Shown here piece after piece: positions 1 to 10,913 of a DNA stretch of 64,000 nucleotides; position 1 is the stretch's first letter, and every line of letters begins with the position of its first letter. The stretch spans positions 1-64,000 of the forward strand of contig NC_012964.1 of the NCBI RefSeq assembly GCF_000027005.1. Direction: 5' to 3'. The DNA comes from Komagataella phaffii GS115. Taxonomy: Eukaryota; Ascomycota; Pichiomycetes; Pichiales; Pichiaceae. Under the pieces are notes generated by a model. The model had not been told where the DNA came from and did not search any database. It worked only from the letters and a program-made list of their open reading frames with translations. The position numbers were made by a program, and so were the translations under genes.

Positions 1-270
1 CAAAGACAGCCCGACCGCTACGTCCGTCAGATCATGGCTGAACGCCTCTAAGTCAGAATCTGTGCTGGGGTGGGGAGGAGTGTACAAGAAGGATATATTT
101 CATAGCAGCATTCCACAATCTCCCGCCCACGACTTGACCCCGACAGGGTATTGTACGCAGAAGAGTGGCCTTGCCGTCACGATCTGCTGAGATTAAGCCC
201 CGGTCGAGCGATTGGAGTAACATCCACCGAAGGAAACACACCGAGCGCAGCGAGGTTGTGTCGTCTTAGT

Positions 271-569
271 CCCACCAAGCGAGCGCAGCGACGCTGGTTG
301 GTGGACGCAAATATCCACCAGTCAACGCCCACCAAGCGAGCGCAGCGACGCTGGTTGGTGGACGCAAATATCCACCAGTCAACGCCCACCAAGCGAGCGC
401 AGCGACGCTGGTTGGTGGACGCAAATCTCCACCAGTCAACGCCCACCAAGCGTACCGCAACAACGCTGGTTGGTGGACGCAAATCTCCACCAGCCAACCA
501 CCCACCAAGCGTACCAAGCAACCGCAACAACGCTGGTTGGTGGACGCAAATCTCCACCAGTCAACCACG
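271..569. repeat. 57-bp minisatellite, five copies
   Basis: Three near-identical 57-bp units start at 271, 328 and 385, followed by two longer diverged units at 442 and 501. The first two look identical; the third differs by one visible base (ATATCC to ATCTCC). Each unit contains two inverted arms: CCACCAAGCG against CGCTGGTTGGTGG, and GTGGA against TCCAC around an AT-containing loop, so each copy could fold as two hairpins. The period is 19 codons, which keeps frames open without implying a protein. Confidence 0.95.
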
Positions 570-847
570 CCCCGTCGTACCCCGACAGACCCTCCTTGTT
601 GAGTCCAACAGGCGGCCCTGTCCTGCTCCGCTCCCGTGGCCTGCCGCCCACAAATGCATTCCCGGCAATGAGCCGTTCCATTGACCACCTGGATCTGTGA
701 GGTATCCTCCTGGACTTGGGATTCTCCTTGGAAGTCCTCACGTGACACCTCCACTTCCAAAACTGTCCCACCTGGACTTGCACTTGCACTTGCACGCACT
801 TGAAAAACTTGAGAAACTTCACCTGTGGCTCCCCCAGCCTCTCCGCC

Positions 848-984
848 CAGCTGCGCTCCGCTCGCCGGACCATCTCCCGCCGGATGATCTCCCGCGGTTG
901 GACTTGCCATCATCTTGACTCCCCCCAGCTGCGCTCCGCTCGCCGGATGATCTCCCGCCGGATAGTCTCCCGCGGTTGGACTTG
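848..984. repeat. Two-copy direct repeat, 78-bp period
   Basis: A segment of about 59 bp at 848-906 recurs at 926-984 with a few substitutions. It starts CAGCTGCGCTCCGCTCG and ends GCGGTTGGACTTG. Inside each copy a shorter GATCTCCCGC-type block is itself repeated, which suggests stepwise duplication. Confidence 0.9.
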
Positions 985-1260
985 TTGTTTTTTTCTCTTG
1001 CCGCAGAGTTCTCTCCAGTTTTTACCATAGTCGCTGGTGATGAGAAGGAGAGATATTGGTCTTTTTCAGGTGGGATTGAAGAGGTGATTTGGTTTGGCAA
1101 ATGTTCTGTTGTTTTTCGATCACAAAGTCCATACGAAAGTTTTATAAGGGGTTTTAGTAGATATGTAAGTATTTTCAATATTTCGAGAGATGAGAAGTGC
1201 TCACCATTTGACAAAAACCCCAAGTCCATCGAACGTGTTCTGAAAAATTTCTTGTAAACG

Positions 1261-4200
1261 TCTTCACAGTGATTTCAAGTTAGAACTGGTACAAGCGAGG
1301 TACATACATAAATTTATAAATCACTAGGTTGTTCGTATAAATATATAAGCGTGAAATATCTATTGATAGTAAAAATCTTTCAGTATGATTCACAATTAGT
1401 TAACGTGTATTAATTTGGTTATTGTTCAGTACGAAGGGATAACATTACTTTACTTATTTACAGATACTTAAATAGAATAGTAATAAACTACGTTTAGAAT
1501 ACTCTCCCATAATACCAAAATATAACTCTGATATTGAGATAGACCCAGAGGACAAATTTATAATAAATCTAATAATCATTTGTTACACCTACGATACCTA
1601 CCTATGGCTTTCTTTGTCATACCGCTCTCAGCCAAAATGATCTTCATCTCGTTTTTCTGGATTGGTAGAACCTGTGTAGATACCATTGTATGTACCCTTA
1701 TCATAGCAATTGGCCATGTTGTTATCCAAATACAAATATGAAGACAGTAATAGTAATGTGTTTCCTCAAGGTTAAATACAGGTGAACTAAGGAGATTACA
1801 CCATTGGATATTGCGGATATGATATTATACTACTGTAATTTCTATTCCCTACGTACTTGGTCAACTTGGTCAAAGACTAAATAAAAGCTAGATTTGTGCT
1901 TGCGTATTTGATCACTTTCTTTCATAAACAATCCAAATGGCAGAAGTTACATATTTAGCCGACCATCCTCAGAATAGAATATTCTACGACACCAAAATGA
2001 AACTTTGATTAATTTTCGGTCGTTTGTGATTCTCTTGTGTATATCATTGTATGATTGCGGCATTGCCTTGATTAGCTCTTAATCTAAATGTTTGAGGCAT
2101 AACAATTATGTTTCTGACCTCAAAACACATGGCTTTCTTAAATGCAATGGAGGATTTCTAGGTATATTTGTTTTCTTCGTGCATTAACACTTAGTCATCT
2201 GGTTTCATACTTGGATATGAGACTACCTTCAGTCGTCTTCTATTTGACAGCACTAATTTCAAATCACCAATGGAAACTGAAAATATAGGCCCAAAGTTTA
2301 ACTACCAATCTTTTAATTTTTGCTAATCTATCTCTGTCAATATAGAGCCTGAATTCTTTCAAAGACTACTTAACTAGATATAATCGAGCTAAAAGTTAAC
2401 CTAATAAACAACTTCACTTTGACTAAACAAGTAGTCTAGCTGTACAACAATCACCCTTACTACCTATTTTTCATTTGTATTTCTATTGATGACATTACTG
2501 GCGCCACCCATGAAGATACCAAACCTTAATGTAAAAATTACAACTGATTTACTCCCAGATCCATATAGTTCTGCATCCTTCACTTGAAGGAAAATAACTT
2601 GCTCATCTACACTTATTCCACATTCTGATTGCAAAGGTCTAGTTGCTGCAAAATCTTTCACTTTCATGCGAAGAAACTATGTTTGCGGTGACGTATTGAC
2701 TCTAGGACAAGTTGCATCTTCCAAGTCCAACTTTGATGAAATGTCATCCTACCAAAGATTGCAAGGCCTAGACCTGATGTTGGCCAGAAGAAAGACCAAG
2801 TGTTGCATTCTAATGCATTGGGGGTGATGTGTTATTTTTGTTTCATTCATTTACATTTTCAAATCAAGCATACTTCGAAATGAATTGCCAGCTAGTGTAT
2901 TTTTTTCTATTAGTTGGTTGTCCTTCTGCATGCTGCAATCCTGTTCACGTTAGTAGCCTTTCGTGCATGCAAATACTATTTGAAACCTGCAGAGAGTTCC
3001 AGGTTCCACTTTGCCTCGCTGTTGGTGTTGTCTGTGTCTCCTACTCTGTAAGGGTTTGAACAGCCATGCAAAAGAAAAGTAACTTTAGAGTTGAAGATTA
3101 CAGTGTGAGCTAGCTATCTTGGCAAAATAATTGTTGTCCCAGTGCGTACGGCTGCTGCGTTAAAATAGGCTATTGCCTCGGAATCACAGAGCTCAAGACA
3201 CAGTGTTGAATCTATGGGAAATATTCAACATGATTAACTTTCTTGAATATTTTGTTTCAAGAATAATGCACCCTGGTTGCATTTCATAATAAGATCAAAA
3301 ATAAACTATTCACACCAGTTAATTGTTTGCATCAGACACAGATCTCCAGCATTGCTGACACGTGCAGTCTAATCGAACCCCAAATAAACCTCTTGGAACA
3401 CTGTTGAGCGAGCGAAGCGAACAAATCCTTGAGAAATACACAAGACAGATGTTATGGCCTGCTTTCGCCATAGTTCATCAAGATTTCCGTATCAGTAGTT
3501 GAGTATGTGAGAGCATCTGGAAACCACAGACTTTCACCCTACCGTTATCAAATCTGCATCACTGTGGGCAACATCGCTGGGTTCATTGATCAATATGACT
3601 CTAAACGGAAAAGTGCAGATAAGATAAGCAGGTTTTGAAGTTACTCAACAAAGAGTAGGATGATCACTTCGACAATTTAAATAGCCTTCACTTTGCTACA
3701 GCGTTTGCTCCAAAATCATGAACAAGTTCAGGGATACAGTCTCAGATACTCCTCAATATGCCACCTTCATGTTGTGCCCTGTAGATGCAAACTACTGGCA
3801 AGAAGGAATAATGCCACTGACCCGATTCTAAGTTTCATTTCGTGATTCTCATCATATTTCTTTTGTAAGACCCATTGGTGTGTGTAATTGTATCATTTCA
3901 TGTGGAAGTCAATGTCTACCAACGATAAATTGACTTTAACGAAGTTCAATGACATCACATAGCTTGATGTGACGTATAAGCATGCACAGCAGGTGTACCA
4001 TGATCCGATCCTGTTCCATGCACAAGGGGTAAATATATCATTTTCTCTTTAGGCGCGGAAGATTTCGAAAGAAAGGTGTGTCCAAGGGATCGTTCACGAT
4101 GGTAGCAAACGTTTCGTAAAGTTTCGTGATTCTAATCTAGTATAGTCAGGGCGATCAATAGCATCAAACAATTCTGATGGTCTTGTCAGAAAATACTCGA

Positions 4201-4863
4201 ACGCTGTAATTGATGCTGAAGATAAATAATGCTGTCACATGTACTGGAAGATACCTTCTTCTTGGCGGCAGTTCAATTTGGCGTGGTTGGCGATAATGAA
4301 AGTAATTATAGACATTAGAGATACTAAGACAACTCCAATCAGAATTGCTGCCCCATAATTGCTCCAATATATGTACATAAAAAAAAAATGAGAATGACTT
4401 CATATTCTTGGAAAGGCCAATGATAATTTAGACTGAAAAAAAAATATTGTACAAAATAGTAACTAAGAAAGTACTTCTTCGGAGTACTAAAACGCCAGCA
4501 ATTGAACTAGAATGTACATAGACGTGTTTGTGGTAAGATGCCTCAAATTGGCTATAACATGCAAATTCTTTCTGAGAGTCACTAGAACAAGGTTGTGCAT
4601 ACTGCATAATTCCCAATTGAGATATATGATCTACCTTGCAGCAAGGCTGAGAACACTTTATATAGGATATTCCAATATTATTTACTGTTGTTCAAAATTG
4701 AAACTCTTTTTTAACTCTCCTTCATCTTTAGGTATACATACATATCTTTGCCGGCTTTCAATATCCAAACCACAGAAACCGCCTATTCAAACAGTACTTA
4801 ACTTCGTTTCCAAGGCTATATTTTCCAACAACACTTATATCCAACTTTGATCACCCGCCCGCA
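1261..4863. other. Long AT-rich stretch without a recognisable gene
   Basis: About 3.6 kb of AT-rich sequence with only short open frames on either strand. A 37-codon frame from an ATG at 3718 to a stop just before 3835 reads like ordinary protein, but I could not place it. Nothing else here (RNA gene, repeat or domain) could be supported. Confidence 0.5.
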
Positions 4864-4975
4864 ATGCGGTTGTACTTAGCAACATTAGGAACTCCGCTCA
4901 CTGGTACAACGCCAGCTATTTCTAATAACGAAGAGAATATCACTGCACACAATAACATTGCCAACGATTTCAGTT

Positions 4976-6359
4976 ATGACTGCTATGAAACAAAAACGTT
5001 CTCGGGATATCTTGAAACCTTACCATTTTGATCCTTCAATTGATGATACAATGCTCTGCTCCATGCTACCGCCTACAACAACTGCTGACCCTGAACAACT
5101 ACAAGAACCAGAGCATGAACAGCAACAACATAATAATCCGTTCAATTGCTGTCAGGAAGTCAAGGTTAAGATGGCCGATCAGCAAAAGTTATATTTGTTG
5201 CCTGAGAAACGTACTAACAATATTTTCAATTCAAAGTCTGCTATGTTCGTGTATTGCAACATCCCACAAATGAGCTTGGTTCAGTCGTTCCTGGACCTTA
5301 ACACTTCTCTTCTTGCCACTGACGTCACTCTAGATAGAAATTCGTTTTCTTTAGACTCGACAATTGATATACCGTTTGACCAATCTGTTCAAGATCCATA
5401 CTCTTACCGGTCAAACTCTCCGGAGGTAGCACCTCAATCCACAGCATGCTTCTCAGTAAATTCCAATTTAGCACCCGTGGAAACATTCACAACCTTATTG
5501 GAGGCAGCCGTCAATTCTAAAAGACAAATGCTTCAATATAGACAACAAATCAAAATCAATGGTCTTAATTTTTCAGAATCAACGTTCCTTGACCATTCAT
5601 GCATACTGCTGGTACGTGGGCGTAGCTTTGGGGGAAATTGCAGCAGACCTCCCAAGACACCATTAATTCCTGGAACTCGCTCGGTATGTTACTGCCCATC
5701 TAAGACTGGAGAACAATACAAATGAAGATATGTGTTTGCCCCAATGGAACGAGCGAGAACTTAACGACTCAAGAAGAATCATTTGTATTGAGAGAAGATA
5801 CCACTCCAATGAAATTGTAGCATCCTTTCCATAGTTGGATCGGCCATAGATCAAACGTTCATCTGAACCAGACGTGAAAGTTTAGGAAGTTTCGTGTCTA
5901 AGATGTTTAATCAACGACAATGAATCTGAGGAGGGGCGCATTGTCAGTGAATGTACGTCATATGAAGCACGAGCACAAAGTGCCTCGACAGAACCGCTAA
6001 CGTCAAGCTTCAATTGAGAACCAAATGACCGTAACCCTCAAATGGCTGGGAATTCAATTGGATGCAGGTATTATATTACCAGTGTCGAAGTCATCAAGAT
6101 AATAGAACTACTGATTGGAAGCTATTCAACCTCAGACCCTCTGCAAAGAAGAAAAGAACGAGGTCGTATGAGATCGAACTTGCTGCAATTCTGGTCCAAA
6201 CACCTGGTGTCTTTCTCCAAGAACACTATGAAGCGCCGTCCCGTGCCAACATGCAACGATGATTATCTTGCGGAGCTGGAACATCGTATTAACACATACG
6301 ACGTGAGAAAACCTCGGTTATTTGACAAGAGCGTTAAGATTCTGGAATGGTCCGGCTAG
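4976..6359 (+). pseudogene. Broken copy of a Medusa-like (DUF7082) regulator
   Basis: Conceptual translation follows the protein encoded at 14595-15947 over most of its length. Shared landmarks include NIFNS, NIPQ, SLLA, RRII-IERR, EVSCLRCL, YYVTSVEVIKIIELL and WSKHL. The first frame is open to about 5683, where CTCG is present twice in tandem (5676-5683). The extra four bases shift the frame, and homology resumes one frame over at 5685. That frame then carries in-frame stops at 5832, 5847, 5883 and 6015, and the 3' end is lost after ILEWS near 6355. The 5' boundary is uncertain: an ATG at 4864 opens a different short frame. The copy lies in opposite orientation to the intact gene, about 8 kb away. 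Pseudogene status is directly visible; the family name is inference. Confidence 0.85.
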
Positions 6360-7507
6360 ACGAATGTAGCAACAAAGTTGCAATAACAAATAGCTAGGTT
6401 TGATCATAACTATTGGTACGAAGAGCCAAACTCTTAAGCGGAAACGAGTAACAACAAATGGTTCCTTTTGCTTCAATTTTTAAAGTTCCGACTTTCTTTG
6501 AAAGGACCCAGAAAATTGGCTGTATTCAAGAATCAGTGAATAACAAGATGTGTATATGTACATGGTGTAGAACACGGCTAGGTTATTGAGATAACTCTCC
6601 CTTATGAATCTCAGTTTAGGTGAACTTGACTAGTTCTTCTTGCAAGTGCTTTCTTCATAAGTACAAAGCTGCCCACAGTGCATACAGATAGATATGCACC
6701 AGATACATTCTACAGGGACGTACTAGCATGTTAGCAAGCGGCTGCGCGCTTGATTGCCCACAAACCATGTAGGAACTGATATGTATTTTAAGAAACTAAG
6801 CTAACAACTTCAACACGAATAATCTGTTCTTCAACACGTCAACGATTAAGCTGGGGTAACAATCCATCTCATCGCGTGGAACTGCATCTCATGTGGATGT
6901 GCGTTCACCGAAAAATTCGCGATTGGTGAGAACTCCAAAGTCGAACTTGACCGATAAAACGATATGTTTAGATTACTTTTAGTTTTCGCGGAACCAGCGA
7001 TCGACTGAGACATTTTTTTTCGTAAACTACTATCCATGATAAGAGACAGAGCTATCGATTACTTAGGGCATAATGCACCTATAAAATTCAAACAGGTGTT
7101 CGATCAACGACTTTAAATTGTATACAGCTGGCTAACAGTAGTTGACTGACTGAGTTTAGTTCAGCATAATTATAATTGCCGGAAAACAAATCAAGATGTG
7201 GGTGGTAGCGTTGCCACTTTCAAGCTCAAAGAGAAAAACTCCCCCGAACGTGTAACGCACCAAGTACCCGCTATTCACCAGGGAAAAGGAGCGAGAAGCG
7301 AGCAAATGACATTCGTGTGTTACTGTAAAGCTGACTTGCCAACTGAAATGAAATTGAAGGCTGGAGTCACGAAAGGTAGGTTTGGAATTTATGCATAGTG
7401 GTTCTATCAGACGCAGCCTGTAAATTTCAGTGATAAAAATTCTCAATTCATTTCCATTTATTGAACTTCATGCCCTGATAATCAGGTATTATCATCCAGA
7501 ACTGAAA
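6360..7507. other. Spacer without a recognisable gene
   Basis: Starts with residual sequence beyond the pseudogene (a GTAGCA-containing piece after 6360 still resembles the intact gene's tail after an apparent deletion). It continues as AT-rich DNA with short open frames only. No RNA gene or repeat was recognised. Confidence 0.5.
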
Positions 7508-8287
7508 ATGAAAATTCACAGTCTACTACTTTGGAACCTTTTTTTTATTCCTTCCATTCTAGGGCAAAACTTTACGTTAAAATTATCGGCACTGGCTCCA
7601 GTTAGTTCAAATTATGTGGGAAACACGACTGAAAACTATGAGGTTGCAATCTACAATCCTGAAGTTGGCGGTCTTCCAAGCCAAAGTATTGGAGTTTGGT
7701 TCAAAGATGGCAAACTGCTTCGAAGTACGCTAGAACAAAGAGTTTGGGATATCTATTTTACACCTCCTGACTCCGAAGGCCGAGTTTATGTCTACCGCGC
7801 AAGCGACGGCCAGTACTACGGTCTCTTGCGATTTCTCGGTGACCGCACAAACGAAGTACCGTACCTAGGTCAAAGGCATCAACTGGGAGTTGTTTATGGT
7901 TCAGATGACAGACGTTACGCTAGTGAGCCAACACGTTTTGCTTTAGAAGAAGACGGTCAGTTGAGACTCACTGAGTATGCGGGTAGTACCACCAACAATA
8001 ACACAATTAGTGCTTGCTACGCCTTCAGTGTTTACAGTACCGATGAACAGTATGTAATTATTGCAGGCGAAATTACATCAACGCTCTTCTATCACTGCGA
8101 GCCAATTGTTCTCAGTGCCGTTTCCACAAATCTGCCTTCGATGGACGCAAAAAACCCAAAACGTTTATTTCAGCGTTCTGAGTCTCCTTCGATGACTTCT
8201 TCGCAAAATGGAGGAGCAAGTACTTCAAGATTTTCACGGTTCTTAGGAGCAGCCGCAGTTTTACTGCTCAACATGTTTTTCATTTAA
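7508..8287 (+). CDS. Predicted GPI-anchored cell-surface protein, family unknown
   Basis: A 259-residue protein from the ATG at 7508. Residues 1-19 form a signal peptide (short basic start, hydrophobic core, cleavage probably after LG). Residues 244-259 are a hydrophobic tail with no charge at the end, preceded by a small-residue stretch NGGAST around 234-239. This is the classic layout for GPI attachment. Several N-glycosylation sequons occur (NFT at 21, NTT at 39, one near 165). Two cysteines near residues 170 and 197 could pair. The middle reads as a beta-rich domain (IGVWFKDGK, RVYVYRASDGQYYGLLRFLGD). I do not recognise the family; a wall or adhesin-like surface role is inferred from architecture and from the subtelomere-like location, where yeasts often keep such genes. 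Confidence 0.8.
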   Translation: MKIHSLLLWNLFFIPSILGQNFTLKLSALAPVSSNYVGNTTENYEVAIYNPEVGGLPSQSIGVWFKDGKLLRSTLEQRVWDIYFTPPDSEGRVYVYRASDGQYYGLLRFLGDRTNEVPYLGQRHQLGVVYGSDDRRYASEPTRFALEEDGQLRLTEYAGSTTNNNTISACYAFSVYSTDEQYVIIAGEITSTLFYHCEPIVLSAVSTNLPSMDAKNPKRLFQRSESPSMTSSQNGGASTSRFSRFLGAAAVLLLNMFFI

Positions 8288-8659
8288 GGGCTCTTTATTT
8301 TATAGTTCACTAACTTTACTTACATGTAGGTGTTTTTTGTTTTCCTTAGTAGAAATTCTGGTTGCCAGATACTGGAGTTCTCAATCCTTTTTTGATATCA
8401 GCAGTGCTCCACGTATACGCTGAAAGATGCACCAGATGTATGACCAGTTATTAAATAAGCACCGTTGTGCAATTCGCTGAGTGTGCTTGCGCAAAATATG
8501 TAAGGGGACGATTTTTGAAACCCCTGATTCATGTCCACGTCTTAGCCAGTAGGAAATTTAATATGCAAGAGCTACATTGCAAATTCGTGGCAACTGGGTA
8601 CGATTTGAAGATTACTAACTAGAATGCAATACCACAGTATTTGACTTACCTTTGTTTGC
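8288..8659. other. Spacer, nothing recognised
   Basis: About 370 bp after the GPI-protein gene with no open frame of note and no RNA or repeat signal that I could identify. Confidence 0.5.
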
Positions 8660-8881
8660 ATGATGGCTCAGCTCACTTGTATCGGAAGTGTGTCAGCCTA
8701 TGTCGGGGGTGTGCTGTCATGTTTCTTTTTGGAACAACATTCTGATGGATTGGGTAGGAAGAAATCTAGCGTTTCATTGATCATGACCAGGCTTGTGGGT
8801 GCTATTCTACAAAGTGTTTCGAAAGGCGATTTGCTGCTTGTTATTGATATTGGCAGGTTTACTGAAAGACGGGTGGAATAA
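8660..8881 (+). pseudogene. Fragment of an MFS sugar transporter
   Basis: The short open frame reads like the second and third membrane segments of a sugar porter: MAQLTCIGS, then LGRKKSSV (the conserved D/G-R-K loop motif), then LVGAILQS-SKG-LLLVI and GRF. The intact transporter at 9189-10913 has the same order (VQLGSIGG, FGRIRTL, GSVIQITSKN, AGRLIEG) but different residues, so the fragment came from another paralogue. No upstream or downstream transporter sequence was found, and small insertions interrupt the usual spacing. Assignment is by remembered family motifs. Confidence 0.6.
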
Positions 8882-9188
8882 TTCGACAAAGTTTCCACGA
8901 TTGTATCTTATTGTCAGGGGAATCGATATTGAAACGGCAAGAGGCGAGTTCACGAAACCCAACTTGTCGTAGAAGAAAAAAGACAAAGCTTGTTGTGTCT
9001 TTAAACCTATGGAAAAAATCACAAAAGAAGATTACAATTGAAAAACGTATTTTATAATGCTTACTCAGGATGCTGGGGGTTTGTGGTAGCCAATATGGCT
9101 GTTGAATCAAGCTAGCGTTCCGGATATTAGCACAGTTTCACAAATGGTAGTCATCAGTCATCATAGTGTTTAGAGATTAGATTTTACC
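8882..9188. other. Short spacer between relic and transporter gene
   Basis: About 300 bp. Minus-strand open frames here have no family match that I can see. It probably contains the 3' flank of the transporter gene to its right. Confidence 0.4.
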
Positions 9189-10913
9189 CTACGCACAGGG
9201 TGGAATCTGGGGGATGAATTCTTGATTACATAGGCTCTTGCCTTTTTTTTGTTTGCTTGTCATGGTATCATCCACACTTTGATCTGACGCATTTTCGATG
9301 AACTCGTCATTCTGTTTGATATCCAATTCACCTGATTCTGCCTCTTTAACATGTGCGATACCAGAGTTGTCAGGACACAGCTCGGCACCGCGGCGACCGA
9401 TTAAATACCATGGCAAGTTGAACAGGTCTTCCATTGATTCCAAAGATCTTCCAGCAATCTCTGGAAGGAAAAAAAATGCCCATAGAAGACCAAGTGCAAG
9501 CACACCGACTCCAAAGAAAAAAGTGCCCGCTGGCGTCAAAGAAATGAGCATACTTGGCAGGGCTTTGGTATTACCATATTGGTTAGCAAAGTGAAATGCC
9601 ATGATAGTTGCAGTTCCGATATTACGCACCCTTAAGGGCAACATCTCAGCATTGATCAAGTATTGGATTGAGTTCCAACCCAATGTCCAACCGACACCAG
9701 TAATGTAAAGCATCGCAAGGGCACCCAGTCCAGCGTGTTTTCTGGAACCAGTCAACTGAACATCATCCTCTATGGCGTCTGGTATAATTTGCAAGAAAAT
9801 GGCAAAATACAGTGTGGCCAACATCTGAATGGTGATGCCGATGTATAAAGCTTTTTTGCGCCCTAAAAGGTCAATGACGAAAAAGGCCCCCAAATAGGCA
9901 GAAGTTAACTTAACGACTCCCAAGATAGATGAATATAGCAGCCTATCTGTGCCTCTCACTCCGGCCAATGCTACCAATTCTGGAAAATATACGGTGATAC
10001 TTCCTGCAAAAGACCATTGACTGAGAACTTGAGCAGATAGGGCCAAAAGCATACGATATCTGATGGATTTAACCATAATGAGTTCCTTAAAAACGTGCCA
10101 TTTAGACACAGATTGTGTTGCCTCGTCCTCGATGTCGATTTGCTCTTGAATATCACCTACCTCACAGAGGATATATGGATGTGTTGATGGCAAATGTCTG
10201 ATTTTGGACAACACGGTGCCCGATTCATTGATAAGCCCTTGTTTTACTAACCATCTTGGAGATTCATGGCACAACAATGAACCGATGGCCAACAATCCGG
10301 CAATGACAATCTTTATAGCAGTAGGTACGATCCATTGTTTTGGGGAGTCTGTAGGCAAGTGTAATGCACAGCCATAGTTAATGAAATTGGACAACATCGA
10401 ACCAAGGTACACTGAACCGGCAAAAATACACGTACACAAGCCTCTGATGTTCTTGGGTGCAATCTCTGACATGTAACAGGGACCAATAACCACCGTTTGA
10501 CCGATAGACAATCCTTCGATCAATCTTCCAGCATATAGCTGACCCACGTTCTTCGATGTGATTTGGATAACAGAACCAACGATCCATCCAACGCAGACAC
10601 CTTGCAAAGTTCTGATGCGTCCGAACTTATCCACGAGATACATTGCCAGCAAACAGCCACCGATGGACCCCAGTTGCACCATCGCGGCAATGTTTGATCT
10701 CAGGTTTGCAAGCTCTGTCTCTGACTTTGTTAGGTCGTCCAGTCCGAACTGACTTTGGAACGGTGCCTTAGCTTCGATACCACCAATATAACCTTCATCA
10801 TAGCCACGAGCACAACCAAGGACGCCGAAGATAAAGACGGCTAAGTACAGCGTTTTGTTAAAAATCTGTGGCGGTGCGTCGCCCGCGTTGTAGAACTTGT
10901 GGAAGAAGGACAT
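9189..10913 (-). CDS. MFS sugar-porter-type transporter
   Basis: 574 residues, normal length for a fungal sugar porter with 12 membrane segments. Family hallmarks appear in order: GYDEGYIGG in the first segment, DKFGRIRTLQG between segments 2 and 3, AGRLIEGLSIG, the HESPRWLV motif after segment 6, DLLGRKKALYIG between segments 8 and 9, and PEIAGRSLESMEDLF after the last segment (the PETKG equivalent). The cytoplasmic tail is long and polar. It likely moves a sugar, polyol or related organic solute with protons across the plasma membrane; the substrate cannot be read from sequence. The ATG at 10913 is well supported, and a TATAAA-type element lies about 60 bp upstream (10971-10980, minus strand). 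Confidence 0.88.
   Translation of the reverse strand: MSFFHKFYNAGDAPPQIFNKTLYLAVFIFGVLGCARGYDEGYIGGIEAKAPFQSQFGLDDLTKSETELANLRSNIAAMVQLGSIGGCLLAMYLVDKFGRIRTLQGVCVGWIVGSVIQITSKNVGQLYAGRLIEGLSIGQTVVIGPCYMSEIAPKNIRGLCTCIFAGSVYLGSMLSNFINYGCALHLPTDSPKQWIVPTAIKIVIAGLLAIGSLLCHESPRWLVKQGLINESGTVLSKIRHLPSTHPYILCEVGDIQEQIDIEDEATQSVSKWHVFKELIMVKSIRYRMLLALSAQVLSQWSFAGSITVYFPELVALAGVRGTDRLLYSSILGVVKLTSAYLGAFFVIDLLGRKKALYIGITIQMLATLYFAIFLQIIPDAIEDDVQLTGSRKHAGLGALAMLYITGVGWTLGWNSIQYLINAEMLPLRVRNIGTATIMAFHFANQYGNTKALPSMLISLTPAGTFFFGVGVLALGLLWAFFFLPEIAGRSLESMEDLFNLPWYLIGRRGAELCPDNSGIAHVKEAESGELDIKQNDEFIENASDQSVDDTMTSKQKKGKSLCNQEFIPQIPPCA

Larger units (their letters stand above)
1..1260. other. GC-rich subtelomere-like repeat zone
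   Basis: The first kilobase is visibly richer in G and C than the rest of the window and is made largely of direct repeats (entered separately). Between them is a short CACTTG-type run near 775-800. Open frames cross the repeats in several phases because the 57-bp unit is a multiple of three; none has a recognisable domain. An open frame from about 976 to 1257 has no ATG near its start and I do not recognise it. Position at the window edge and the repeat content suggest a subtelomere, but no telomeric repeat is present. Confidence 0.55.

Noticed and set aside
151..684. Long open frames through the 57-bp repeats as a repetitive protein gene
   Set aside because: Frames stay open on both strands only because the unit is 57 bp; no ATG-led, domain-bearing protein is seen.
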